The position numbers and the translations under genes are program-made. From positions 1 through 27,368 of the forward strand of contig JADJTX010000043.1 of the NCBI GenBank assembly GCA_016710985.1: a DNA stretch of 27,368 nt, written 5' to 3'. The first letter of the stretch is position 1. Each line of letters starts with the position of its first letter. The DNA comes from Ignavibacteria bacterium (GTDB lineage: Bacteria; Bacteroidota; Ignavibacteria; Tepidaquicellales; Tepidaquicellaceae). Under the pieces are notes generated by a model. That model worked only from the letters and a program-made list of their open reading frames with translations, was not told the origin of the DNA and did not search any database. This document shows positions 1 through 8,870 of this stretch, piece after piece.

Positions 1-72
1 GACTTGCATTTTAACATAAAAGTGAGACTTGCATTTTAACATAAAAGTGAGACTTGCATTTTAACATAAAAG
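1..72. repeat. 25-bp direct tandem repeat, about 3 copies, at the window edge
   Basis: The unit begins GACTTGCATTTTAACATAAA and repeats at 1-25, 26-50 and 51-72 with no sequence difference until the third copy breaks off after 22 bases. There are no spacers between copies, so it is not a CRISPR. The window starts exactly at a unit boundary, so the array may continue to the left. No gene is seen in it. Confidence 0.9.
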
Positions 73-98
73 AGTCCCGGAAGATCGCCGGAGACTCT
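72..98. other. Small GC-rich hairpin next to the tandem repeat
   Basis: GAGTCCCGG and CCGGAGACTC pair across a 7-nt loop with a single bulge. No T-run follows on either strand, so I do not call it a terminator. Confidence 0.45.
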
Positions 99-128
99 GA
101 CGGGGGTTTAGAAGACGCAAAAATCAAT

Positions 129-282
129 CCCGCCTGTGAAAAATTGCCGTTAAAAAATTCTGAACAATGGCAAAAGCAAAAATTTCCTGTCTGACGAGTT
201 CGGCAGCGCTCTTCTGCCGAACGAGGAGTTGAAATTTTTGCTGCCATTGTGAAAGAATTTTAGGCAATTTTTCACCAGCGGG
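129..282. repeat. Long imperfect palindrome (intergenic inverted repeat)
   Basis: Two arms of about 70 nt (129-200 and 212-282) are reverse complements with scattered mismatches. Paired blocks in order are TGAAAAATTGCC (137-148) with GGCAATTTTTCA (263-274), an ACAATGGCA/TGCCATTGT block, a GCAAAAATTTC/GAAATTTTTGC block, and TTCGGCAG/CTGCCGAA around a 7-nt loop. The transcript would fold into one long hairpin. Reverse-strand open frames over it (11-247 and 150-419) match no family I know and simply follow the palindrome. The whole 1-485 stretch therefore holds repeats and the ABC ATPase leader, not a convincing gene. Confidence 0.8.
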
Positions 283-300
283 AGAGTTTTCTTTGCCAAG

Positions 301-326
301 CTTTCTTTTGCTCTTTCAAAAGAAAG
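301..326. other. Perfect 10-bp-stem hairpin
   Basis: CTTTCTTTTG at 301-310 pairs exactly with CAAAAGAAAG at 317-326 across a 6-nt loop. It sits just right of the long palindrome and may be part of the same intergenic element. Confidence 0.6.
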
Positions 327-473
327 CGGAGTTTTATCAAAGTAACTAATGAATTTTTGTAAATCATATTTCAAAATTAACGTTTTGGACGGATGTGAAA
401 TTTCCGGGTCATTCATCAACTATTATACTTGAAAGAAATCCATAATTAAATTAACTTAACTCCACTAAAATTC

Positions 474-478
474 AGGAG
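474..478 (+). promoter_or_regulatory. Shine-Dalgarno site of the ABC ATPase
   Basis: AGGAG lies 7 nt before the ATG at 486 and fixes that start. It is one of the few clear SD sites in the window. Confidence 0.75.
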
Positions 479-485
479 CATATTA

Positions 486-1493
486 ATGTCAAAACTTTTA
501 GAGGTTAAAAATCTAAGAACTTATTTTTACACTGATGACGGCGTAGCTAAAGCCGTAGATGATGTGAGCTTTTCTCTTGATAAGGGAGAAACTCTCGGGC
601 TAGTCGGAGAATCCGGCTGCGGGAAAAGCGTATCAGCGCTTTCAATAATGCGGCTTATCCCGGATCCTCCGGGAAAGATTGTCAGCGGTGAAATTCTTTT
701 TAAAGGAAAAGACATATTGAAAGAGCCGGAGAAAATCATGCAGGATATCAGGGGGAATGACATAGGCATGATCTTTCAGGAACCAATGACATCACTTAAT
801 CCCGTCTTTACCTGCGGTGATCAGATCGAAGAAGCAGTGATACTTCATCAGAAACTTTCAAAGGAAGATGCAAAAGTCAAAGCGATAGAAATGCTGAAGC
901 TTGTAGGAATACCTGCTCCGGAACAAAGATACAACGAATATCCGCATCAGCTCTCGGTCGGAATGCGTCAGAGGATCATGATAGCCATGGCTTTGTCATG
1001 TAATCCTGAAATACTTATCGCTGATGAACCTACGACAGCTCTCGATGTGACTGTCCAGGCGCAGATACTCGAACTCATAAAAAAACTTCAGCATGAACTT
1101 GGTATGGGTGTGATAATGATCACTCACGATCTCGGTGTAATTGCGGAAGTTTCGACAAGAGTAGCTGTTATGTATGCTTCAAAAGTTGCCGAATACGGAA
1201 ATGTTGACCAGATATTTTACAACCCTAAGCATCCATATACAATCGGTCTCTTGAATTCAATTCCGAAGTTAAACAAAAGCAAGTCCAGACTCGCAACTAT
1301 CGAAGGCAATGTACCGCCTCCGACAAGTTATCCGAAAGGATGCCATTTCTGTACAAGATGTACATTTGCAATTGAAAAATGCTGGAATGAACAACCTCCT
1401 TTAACAGAGGTAGAGCCGGGACACATAGCTGCCTGCTGGAGAGTGAATGAGATCGATAAATATAAAGAGCAGCTATTGGCTGCAGTAATATAG
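486..1493 (+). CDS. OppD/DppD-type oligopeptide/dipeptide ABC transporter ATPase
   Basis: This cytoplasmic ATPase would power peptide (or nickel/other solute) import together with two permeases and a binding protein, none of which is in the window. Visible parts of the 335 residues: Walker A GESGCGKS (41-48), Q-loop Gln98, signature LSVGMRQ (156-162), Walker B ILIADE (176-181, catalytic Glu181) and H-loop His214. The C-terminal oligopeptide-transporter domain follows, with the family's cysteine pattern at Cys286, Cys289, Cys292, Cys299 and Cys317. The signature is unusual: the third residue is Val where LSGGM is normal. Length and start (SD 7 nt upstream) fit the family. A terminator 28 nt after the stop suggests the gene is transcribed alone or ends a unit starting left of the window. 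OppD and DppD cannot be told apart here. Confidence 0.93.
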   Translation: MSKLLEVKNLRTYFYTDDGVAKAVDDVSFSLDKGETLGLVGESGCGKSVSALSIMRLIPDPPGKIVSGEILFKGKDILKEPEKIMQDIRGNDIGMIFQEPMTSLNPVFTCGDQIEEAVILHQKLSKEDAKVKAIEMLKLVGIPAPEQRYNEYPHQLSVGMRQRIMIAMALSCNPEILIADEPTTALDVTVQAQILELIKKLQHELGMGVIMITHDLGVIAEVSTRVAVMYASKVAEYGNVDQIFYNPKHPYTIGLLNSIPKLNKSKSRLATIEGNVPPPTSYPKGCHFCTRCTFAIEKCWNEQPPLTEVEPGHIAACWRVNEIDKYKEQLLAAVI

Positions 1494-1521
1494 AGTATTA
1501 TCTTAGATTATTTCTTTCTTT

Positions 1522-1560
1522 CCCTGAATTTCTTGTTAAGGAATTTAGGGTTTGTTTTTT
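1522..1560 (+). terminator. Rho-independent terminator after the ABC ATPase
   Basis: CCCTGAATTTCTT (1522-1534) pairs with AAGGAATTTAGGG (1538-1550) over a 3-nt loop with G-T/A-C wobbles. A T-rich tail, TTTGTTTTTT, ends at 1560. It lies 28 nt after the ATPase stop and 11 nt before hutI, so hutI probably has separate transcription control. Confidence 0.8.
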
Positions 1561-1571
1561 AAACTCATTTC

Positions 1572-2855
1572 ATGGACATATTAATTAAAGACATAAAACA
1601 GCTCGTTACCTGTAAGAACAGGTCACGGTATCCAAAGTCCGGCAAGAAGCAGTCTGATATAGGATTAATGGAAAAAGCAAATATTTTCATTGAGAATGGA
1701 AATATTTCTTTTGTGGGGAGTAATCCGGAGCTGAAAAAATTTCTTGCTACAAACAAGTCAACAAAGTATGAGATCGTTGATGCTTCACGGAAAGTCATAA
1801 TGCCGGGTTTCGTTGATTCACATACTCATTTTGTTTTTGCGGGTTCAAGAGAAGATGAATATGAAATGCGGCTCGCGGGTAAATCTTATCAGGATATCGC
1901 TAAAGCCGGAGGAGGGATCATATCCACCGTTAAAGCTGTCAGGAATACTCCCAAAAATATTCTGAAAAGCATGGCGGAAGAAAGATTGAAAAAATTTGCT
2001 GAATACGGAACAACTACACTTGAAGGAAAATCCGGATACGGACTCGACCTGGGAAATGAGATTAAAATACTTGAGGTGATGAATGAACTGAACAGGGAAA
2101 ATAAATACGGGCTTGACATCATATCTACTTTTCTCGGAGCGCATTCCATTCCCCCTGAAAAGAACAGGAAAGATTATGTTCAGGAGATCAGTCACAGCAT
2201 AATTCCAATAGTTGCAAAAGAAAAGCTAGCTGTTTTCATTGATGTCTTTATTGAACAAAATTATTTTGACAGGGAAGATGCGGATAAAATATTTACCATG
2301 GGCAGGCGGTTCGGTCTTATTCCCAAGCTTCATACTGATCAGTTTAATTCTGTCGGAGGCACTGACATTGCAATAAAACACAAAGCAGCCTCGGTGGACC
2401 ATCTGGAAGTTCTGACTTCAAGGGATATTGCAAAGCTTTCTAAATTTAATAAAAACAAAGTTAACCGGAGCATCATTGCTACTGTACTTCCTGGTGTTTC
2501 CTACTTTCTTAACATCCCGTATGCGCCTGCGCGTGAACTGATCCAAAACAACATCCCGGTTGCACTGGCAACTGACTTTAATCCCGGAAGCTGCATGACA
2601 GAAAATCTTCAGATGATAATGTCACTGGCTTCTTTAAAATTAAAAATGAAAGCTGAAGAAATATTGAATGCTGTAACCATCAACGCAGCATTTGCAGTTA
2701 ATATGGAAAATAAAACAGGAAGCATAGAAAAGGGCAAGCAGGCAGATCTTTTGATCTTTGATATGCCTTCTTATAAATATCTCATCTATAATTTTGGCGT
2801 AAATAATCTGGAATCTGTTTATAAAAAAGGAAAGCTCGTTCATAAAAACACATAG
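1572..2855 (+). CDS. hutI: Imidazolonepropionase (histidine degradation, third step)
   Basis: HutI hydrolyses 4-imidazolone-5-propionate to N-formimino-L-glutamate in the cytoplasm. The 427-residue protein is a typical metal-dependent amidohydrolase. His84 and His86 (DSHTHF) are metal ligands; Arg93 and Glu96 follow in AGSREDE; KSGYGL is at 153-158; GAH has His191; KLHTDQF has His254; VDHLE has His277; ATDFNPG has the catalytic Asp335. All match the HutI family. Length is near the usual 400-420. The ATG at 1572 has no obvious SD. No hutH, hutU or hutG is adjacent, so the gene appears separated from the rest of its pathway. The 59-nt gap to the next gene holds no terminator, so the sugar dehydrogenase may be co-transcribed. 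Confidence 0.95.
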   Translation: MDILIKDIKQLVTCKNRSRYPKSGKKQSDIGLMEKANIFIENGNISFVGSNPELKKFLATNKSTKYEIVDASRKVIMPGFVDSHTHFVFAGSREDEYEMRLAGKSYQDIAKAGGGIISTVKAVRNTPKNILKSMAEERLKKFAEYGTTTLEGKSGYGLDLGNEIKILEVMNELNRENKYGLDIISTFLGAHSIPPEKNRKDYVQEISHSIIPIVAKEKLAVFIDVFIEQNYFDREDADKIFTMGRRFGLIPKLHTDQFNSVGGTDIAIKHKAASVDHLEVLTSRDIAKLSKFNKNKVNRSIIATVLPGVSYFLNIPYAPARELIQNNIPVALATDFNPGSCMTENLQMIMSLASLKLKMKAEEILNAVTINAAFAVNMENKTGSIEKGKQADLLIFDMPSYKYLIYNFGVNNLESVYKKGKLVHKNT

Positions 2856-2914
2856 GTAAATAAAATCTATACTACTTAACATCTCATAATTGAAACCAAA
2901 GGATATTTAATTTT

Positions 2915-4072
2915 ATGAAAAAAATAACACCGGTAATATTATTACTCTTTGTAATAATATTCGTTAACTGCAAGCCGTCTTCTACGAGAGAAGATTACGT
3001 TGAACCTTCTAAAACCACCGGGTCAAAGAAAGATACAGCGAATGTCTCATATGAAATAAAATTAGTTGCCGGAGATCTGTATGTTCCATGGAGCATTGTA
3101 TTTACAAATGCTGACCGGATGCTCGTAACGGAAAGAGACGGTAAATTAAGAGTAATACAAAACGGCGAACTTCTTGATAAACCTTTAAAAATTTTTGAGG
3201 ATGTTTCTTCAGGAGGTGAAGAAGGTCTTATGGGACTGGCTTTAGATCCTGATTACAGGAATAACAGGTTTATTTATTTAAGCTATGCTTATGACAACGG
3301 TGATGAATTAAAAGTAAAAGTTGTAAGATATAAGGATGAAGGTGATAAACTATCCGGAGAAAAATTAATAATGGACAACATACCAGCTGAGCGCTATCAC
3401 GCCGGCTGCCGGCTTAGATTCGGACCCGACGGAAAACTTTACATTACGACCGGAGACGCAGGCGAAAGAAAACTTGCTCAAAACACTAATAATCTTTACG
3501 GAAAAATTCTGCGTGTGAATTCTGACGGATCAATTCCTGATGACAATCCATTCCCGGGAAATCCTGTATGGAGCTACGGTCACAGGAATCCACAGGGCAT
3601 TGACTGGTTTCCGGGAACTGACGTTCTTTATTCTACAGAACACGGACCTTCGGGATTTGACGGACCGGGTGGCGGCGACGAGGTCAATGTAATTGTTAAA
3701 GGAGGGAATTACGGCTGGCCTGAAGTTTCACATAAGGAAAGTAAAGATGGTATGATTTCACCTTTATTGGTATATACTCCTGCGGTTGCTCCGGCATCAG
3801 GAATGTTTTACAGGTCTGATTCAATACCGCAGTTTAAAAATAATTTCTTTTTCGGATGTCTCAGAGGAAGCGGGATCATGAGAGTTGTTGTTGATGAAAA
3901 AGATCCTTCAAAGATCATTTCCGATGAAATGATGAGTGATATTAATTTCGGAAGGATAAGGGACATTACGGAAGGTCCGGATGGCGCAATTTATTTCTCA
4001 ACGAGTAATAAGGACGGAAGAGGAAGTGTCAGGGACGGGGATGATAAGATTTATAAGATCATAAAAAAATAA
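2915..4072 (+). CDS. PQQ-dependent sugar dehydrogenase family lipoprotein (GSDH/YliI type)
   Basis: Soluble-type quinoprotein six-bladed propeller that oxidises aldose sugars with PQQ, probably outside the inner membrane. A signal peptide of about 18 residues ends in a lipobox with Cys19 (FVNC), so it should be lipid-anchored. The propeller spans about 50-383. Family hallmarks: PWSIVF (58-63), VTERDG (71-76), EEGLMGLALDP (102-112), the active-site His162 in YHAGCRLRFGPDG, TTGDAG (178-183), YGHRNPQG (221-228), STEHGP (240-245) and GGDEVN with NYGWP (254-269). It is intact, 385 residues, normal for the family. A weak AAAGGA lies 11 nt before the ATG. Its stop is 3 nt from the stop of the convergent membrane protein gene. 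Whether this organism makes PQQ is unknown from the window; substrate is not predictable. Confidence 0.88.
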   Translation: MKKITPVILLLFVIIFVNCKPSSTREDYVEPSKTTGSKKDTANVSYEIKLVAGDLYVPWSIVFTNADRMLVTERDGKLRVIQNGELLDKPLKIFEDVSSGGEEGLMGLALDPDYRNNRFIYLSYAYDNGDELKVKVVRYKDEGDKLSGEKLIMDNIPAERYHAGCRLRFGPDGKLYITTGDAGERKLAQNTNNLYGKILRVNSDGSIPDDNPFPGNPVWSYGHRNPQGIDWFPGTDVLYSTEHGPSGFDGPGGGDEVNVIVKGGNYGWPEVSHKESKDGMISPLLVYTPAVAPASGMFYRSDSIPQFKNNFFFGCLRGSGIMRVVVDEKDPSKIISDEMMSDINFGRIRDITEGPDGAIYFSTSNKDGRGSVRDGDDKIYKIIKK

Positions 4073-4075
4073 CAG

Positions 4076-5455
4076 CTACCTTACAATTTCATATTCAGAT
4101 GTTTCATCATTGAATTTAAAAACAGCATCAGCATCTTCAGCTTTGCTTTCTGTTTCATAGAAAGAAAATTTTATTTTTCTGTCAGGAAAATTATAATCCC
4201 AGTTAGGCTGTAAATTGAGCCGGCTCAGAAAAAATATACCGTATTTCTTTGGAGGAATGCTCTCAAGAAATATGCTCTTTGCCTCTATACCGGAGGTCTT
4301 CAGGTACAGATCATTCATTACCACTTCAGAATAATATGCCGCCTGCTTATGGCGGATCTCCCTGCTAAAAAGCGAAACCGAATGTATAATCAAAAACATC
4401 AGCAGAAAAATCACAGCAAAAATTTCATTTTTAAGTTTATCAATGAACACAGCAAGCAGTATGCAGAAGCCGGCTGACGGCAGATATAAAAATCTCTCGG
4501 CAGTACTGAATGAAAAAAGATAGATCCCCAGAGAAAACAAAATGAACAGCAGAGGAAAAACAATTTCTTTCCCCATTGTCTTAAATAATAAAACAAGTAC
4601 AGAAACACCGATAGTAATTATAGTTACTGACAAGGCTAAGAACACAGTTAAATTTTCCATTGGTTTTCTGAATGCGCCTATAAGAGTTTCGGAAAAGTCA
4701 TAACCAGTGAATTCAAAGAGAAGCTTGACCGGGAAGATCATATTAATGAAGTAATGGAATAATTTATAAATTGCCTTAAGAGGATTAAGATCAAGATTTC
4801 CGGTCATTGAGTCAGTATTACTCCCGCTGTAATATGTCTCCGAAAAAATTCTGAAAGCCACATAGATCATCATTGGGATCAAAGTTATTAAAATGACATC
4901 TTTCCAATTACCACGTCCCGTTTTCATTTTTACAAGGAGTATCAGTGGGATATAGCAGATTGCGCTTTCTCTTGAAAGCAGCGCCAGTAAAAAAGTTAAG
5001 ATCACGGGGATAACCACTTTTGAAGCATCATATCTTGTAAAGAGATATAAACCGGTAAGTATGAACATCGCAGAAAATATCTCATTTATACAGTTAATGA
5101 AGAACAAAGCTTCAGAGTGACAGGATAAAACGGAAAAAATCAAAGCAGCGAAAACAGATGCTCTCTTACTGTAATTTAAGGTCAGTGTAAATTTATATAC
5201 AAGAATTGAACACGTTATCTGTAAAATTAAAATGACAATCCGGAATAAAGTGTGTGAGCCGTGTAATTCCTGTGAGATGAAATAAAAAAACAATTTAGGC
5301 AAAGGTCTGAAATAATCAAATGGCGCAGGCGAGCTTATGAATTCAACGAAAGATTGTGATGATAATAACTTTGACTGCAGCAGCCAGGCAAAATCATCAC
5401 CGTAGAACGGGATACCAAGTGAGGGAAAAAGAAGCAGTATGTTAATCAGTAACAA
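4076..5455 (-). CDS. Polytopic GT-C-like membrane glycosyltransferase (5' end uncertain)
   Basis: A very hydrophobic protein with roughly ten transmembrane segments and a short soluble tail. After the first membrane segment comes FYGDDFAWLL followed by FRPLPKL. An acidic pair in the first periplasmic loop is the hallmark of GT-C (ArnT/PMT-like) lipid-sugar transferases, so transfer of a sugar from a polyprenyl carrier is the likely role; donor and acceptor are unknown. The only start in this frame is TTG at 5455, without an SD and inside the first membrane helix. The frame stays open upstream to a TAA at 5537-5539, encoding a plausible cytosolic N-terminus (KPDLKIEEKTKNK). It is also open beyond that TAA to an ATG near 5585 overlapping hisA. 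The natural start may thus have been lost by mutation or a base-call error. It ends 3 nt from the convergent sugar dehydrogenase. Confidence 0.65.
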   Translation of the reverse strand: MLLINILLLFPSLGIPFYGDDFAWLLQSKLLSSQSFVEFISSPAPFDYFRPLPKLFFYFISQELHGSHTLFRIVILILQITCSILVYKFTLTLNYSKRASVFAALIFSVLSCHSEALFFINCINEIFSAMFILTGLYLFTRYDASKVVIPVILTFLLALLSRESAICYIPLILLVKMKTGRGNWKDVILITLIPMMIYVAFRIFSETYYSGSNTDSMTGNLDLNPLKAIYKLFHYFINMIFPVKLLFEFTGYDFSETLIGAFRKPMENLTVFLALSVTIITIGVSVLVLLFKTMGKEIVFPLLFILFSLGIYLFSFSTAERFLYLPSAGFCILLAVFIDKLKNEIFAVIFLLMFLIIHSVSLFSREIRHKQAAYYSEVVMNDLYLKTSGIEAKSIFLESIPPKKYGIFFLSRLNLQPNWDYNFPDRKIKFSFYETESKAEDADAVFKFNDETSEYEIVR

Positions 5456-5546
5456 TAAGAAATAAACCGCATAAGAATTATTTAAAAAACTAACTGTCTT
5501 ATTTTTGGTTTTCTCTTCGATTTTAAGATCAGGTTTTTACTGAATG

Positions 5547-6308
5547 TTAAATTTTAGGAAGCTCAAGTGAATCATCTTTAGACTCTTCAATTCTCCAGAT
5601 CCTCTGACATGGGAACTGGTTTTCATATAAAGCTCTTGAGATCATTACAGAATCTATTCCTGGATGTTTTAAGTCCATGATCATTTTCAGATCCCGGTAA
5701 TTACAAATACCGCCGGCTGAAGTTATTTTAAGCTTGGTATTTTCTGCAAGCTCTGAGAGTCTTTGAATGTGGGGTCCGCATAAGTTACCTACACGGGTTA
5801 CATCCTGATATATCACACGTTTCACGCCTATCGACTCCATTTGTTTTGCAAAATCAAGAGGAGTTATGTCTGCATAATTGATCCATCCGTCCATAACAAC
5901 GTTATTCAATTTTTCATCAATGCAGACTACTAATTTGCTGTTGGTAAATTTTTCAATGATTTTTTTAATCAGGTCGGGATTTGTGAGAGCAGCAGTACCG
6001 ATCACTATTCTGTAAACTCCGAGTTCATCAATGACTTTTTCTGCTGTTTCAAAATCCCTGATGCCTCCGCCCAGCTGAATTGGGATATCTACTGATTTTG
6101 TGATCTCTTTTATCAGGTCAAAATTTTTCATGTTTCCGTCAATGGCGCCGTCAAGATCAGTGATATGAATTGCTTTAAAATTTTCCTTTCGGAAAAGCTT
6201 AGCCATCTTGATAGGACTTTCGGAATAAAATTCTGCATTGCTGGAAAGCCCCTGCACAGTTCTCACGCATTTACCATCTTTAATATCTATGACCGGAATT
6301 ATGAGCAT
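5547..6308 (-). CDS. hisA: HisA, ProFAR isomerase (histidine biosynthesis)
   Basis: Cytoplasmic (beta/alpha)8-barrel enzyme that isomerises the ProFAR aminoaldose to PRFAR, step four of histidine synthesis. Catalytic Asp8 sits in IPVIDIKDGKCVR. The second catalytic Asp131 is in VVCIDEK followed by DGW (140-142). Phosphate-binding loops are QLGGGIR (78-84) and SAGGI (197-201). The 253-residue length is normal. The usual DGT of strand 6 is replaced by QDVTRVG (168-174), and the C-terminal phosphate loop reads ISRALYE rather than the common GKALYE. Both are divergent, but I still prefer HisA over HisF because of the DGW and Asp8 context. No other his gene is nearby. It starts 7 nt after the stop of the PorZ-like gene, so the two are probably co-transcribed despite unrelated roles. 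Confidence 0.88.
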   Translation of the reverse strand: MLIIPVIDIKDGKCVRTVQGLSSNAEFYSESPIKMAKLFRKENFKAIHITDLDGAIDGNMKNFDLIKEITKSVDIPIQLGGGIRDFETAEKVIDELGVYRIVIGTAALTNPDLIKKIIEKFTNSKLVVCIDEKLNNVVMDGWINYADITPLDFAKQMESIGVKRVIYQDVTRVGNLCGPHIQRLSELAENTKLKITSAGGICNYRDLKMIMDLKHPGIDSVMISRALYENQFPCQRIWRIEESKDDSLELPKI

Positions 6309-6315
6309 GTTTAAT

Positions 6316-8588
6316 TTACTTATTGACTACTGCTACTTTGCCTGTACCTACTTTGCTGCCGTCTGTATTGTAAGCAACGATGATATATATGCCTGTTGAA
6401 GCATATTGATTATTAATGTTATTTTTTCCGTCCCAGAAAGCGATCCTTCCGCCCGGAGAATCGAACTCATTAATTATTTCGCCATTAAGAGTTATTATTT
6501 TTATAATGGAATTTTCCACCAGACCGTCTATTTTGAGATTTACATCAGAAGGAAGCAGATATGGATTAGGCGAAGCAATTATCTGATCAAAATCCTGCAC
6601 AGGCTCGATCGCATCAGTAAGATACGATGAAAGTCCTTTTTGTGTACCGAAGAAAGCCTTCCCTGTTTCATTGCTGACAGCTATAGTTGGGATTTTATTT
6701 GCAAGTATCGGAGTCTTAGCTGTATTTAACTGCTGAATCAAAGTTGATCCGTCTGATGACAGATGAAATACGCCGTTTGTTTCAGTTCCTACCCATTTAT
6801 CGTTGAGAATATCGTATGTGATCGAGATACAGTTTTCCGTGAAAGGTACTTTCAGATTACCGGAAATGATGCCTAATTTCTGTGGTCTCGGTTTTTGCAA
6901 TGGGTTTTGAATAGCAGCATAAGGGTTATTAATAATGAATATCCCGTTGTTGGTAGTTATCCAGACTTCATTATTTTTATCAACGATCACATCTGTAATA
7001 TTCGTAATTTCAGGTCCGAAATCTGCATTATTATAAAATCCATAAATGTCATCGGAAGGATTTGTCAGTGAACCATTCTCATTAAAAAAATAAACTCCGG
7101 CTGCCTGAACGCTTCCGGACACTATCCACTTTGTATTGTATGAATCCACAGCTATTTCAGATAATTGATTTGATCCTAAAATGAATCCTGTCCATTGATT
7201 GCTTCCTGTATAAGCGTAAAGAAATCTGCCTGAATTGGAATTAAATAACGTCATCCAGAATACACCGTTCAGATCATATGCTCCTCCAAAGGAAGCAGTA
7301 AAATTTGCGCCGTTCGCTCCGGGTATTCCCGGAAGATTTGAATTAGTTGTGTTATAGTTTTGAATGGTGTTTCCCTGAATTAAAGTCGGACCTCCTCCAA
7401 AACCCAGTGCCCATATTATCCCGTTTCCGTAAGCAACCTTTTGAAACCAATTTGAATTACCGATCTCAGGATGTGTAGTTGTATTGTAATTTTCCCAGAC
7501 TCTTCCGTCATATTTATAAATTCCTGCATTAGTTGTTCCCCCTGCCACCCAAATGTTGTTATTATCATCGATCACTATCTGATTGAAGCTGTTTGTGTAA
7601 GGACTATTGGGGAACTGGAAAATATCATATCCGGATGAATTTAACACTACTCCGTTGTCAGTAAGTCCTAAAGCCGGATTTAAATTTTGATCAAATGATA
7701 TTATGCTGTAATTGTTCGGTGACTGAAATGAAGTCAGTCCGGAAAGATTACTGCTGTTTGAGTAATACACAGAGTTTCCCGAAATAAAATAAATGTTGCT
7801 GCCAATTGTTTTTATGAATTTGGTATTCTGATTTGATACTGAAGTATTCGGATAAAGCAGCCAGTTTATTCCATTATAATAAGAGAAACCCGTCAGTGAA
7901 CCTGCAAAAACTTTGTTATCATAAGTTTCAATTGTTCTGACTTCTGCATTCAGAACTGACCCGCTGTAGTTTATCCAGGAAGCGGGATTATTTAAATTTG
8001 ATGATAAAAAGTTAGCATAAGCTACTCCTGATTTAGTAGCCGCATATAAAAAATTATTATTAGATGTGAGCGCGTAAACTATTGTATTGTTCGGGAAATT
8101 ACCAAGCTTATAATACGGAGCGTCTACAAAATTGAAATTACTTGTTGAGATTTTTTGTATGCCGTAACCGGTCGCGACATACATATAGCTCCCTGACAGG
8201 TACAGGTAATTAATTATTTTATTTGTTTCAGTAGAATTTTTTATGTCGAATATATATTTCCAGCTCAGATTCTGCAGATTCAATATTGATATAGAACCGT
8301 CGCTTGCGCCAATCCATAATCTGTTATTGTTATCAATCGCCAGTGATGTAAGTTCATTGCTTATGAGTCCGTTCAGGTTTTCATATTTGTTCAGGATCTT
8401 TCCTGTTGATAATTCAACTACAAACATGCCTCCGTTAGAAGCGCAATATAGCTTACCTGCAGCTGTATCCGTAGCAAGTGAAGTTATATTCTTATAATCC
8501 GTAAAATTCTCCCACTTTGGATTTTGGGAAAAGAATATTCCGCAAAAAGTAAAAAAACCGAAATTACAACAAAATTTATTTTTGCCAT
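6316..8588 (-). CDS. PorZ-like T9SS propeller protein with T9SS C-terminal domain (frameshift in signal peptide)
   Basis: Read continuously from 8427 this gives 703 residues without a signal peptide. Upstream, an ATG at 8588 begins MAKINFVVIS and shifts frame at an A7 run (8551-8557). Adding one A restores MAKINFVVISVFFTFCGIFF, a signal peptide, joined to SQNPKWENFTDYKNITSLA and the rest, for 757 residues. Propeller repeats of the two-component-regulator type (LWIGASDG, NNIWVAGG, NEVWITTNNGIF) fill most of the chain. The last 90 residues form a T9SS type A domain (SPNPYL ... GIYIIVAYN ... VGTGKVAVVNK). The opening (W-x-x-Y, a GGMF-VELSTG strand, NGL) and the length resemble PorZ, the cell-surface factor that delivers anionic LPS to T9SS substrates in Porphyromonas. 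A plain propeller-type T9SS cargo is the alternative. Confidence 0.72.
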
Positions 8589-8870
8589 AATATTAATATT
8601 ATATATATTTAATTTTTGATAAAAAAGAATTTTGTAGAATTGACTATGCTTTAAATAATATTTGAGGGTTTAGATAAATAAATATAATTTATTGAATTGA
8701 AGAAACAGTGTTTTTGGTTTTTTTATTAAGTTCAATATTAACTATTTATTTTATAAAATCAATAACAATTTGAATTTATCTTATTACTGAATAATACTGA
8801 ATAAAATGAACCCAGCTGCCTTCCAATTGAAAATGGTGACGCAGCCGGGATTTTCAAAAAATATTTATAC
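8589..8870. other. 282-nt AT-rich intergenic region
   Basis: No open frame or promoter motif I can support. It holds the upstream region of the PorZ-like gene and, at 8811-8849, a hairpin that probably ends the metalloprotease transcript. Confidence 0.6.
8811..8849 (-). terminator. Hairpin downstream of the metalloprotease gene
   Basis: CCCAGCTGC (8811-8819) pairs with GCAGCCGGG (8841-8849), 8 of 9 bases. On the minus strand it follows the metalloprotease stop by 21 nt and is followed by TTCATTTTATTC, a weak T-rich tail. Confidence 0.55.

Noticed and set aside
1..72. CRISPR-like start of the window
   Set aside because: Three 25-bp copies are directly abutting with no spacers and no cas gene is present.
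11..419. Two overlapping minus-strand open frames (78 and 89 residues) at the left edge
   Set aside because: They read through the 25-bp repeats and the long palindrome, have no recognisable domain, and their composition follows the repeat.
1572..6308. hutI and hisA as one histidine cluster
   Set aside because: They lie on opposite strands 2.7 kb apart, belong to opposite pathways, and no other his or hut gene is present.
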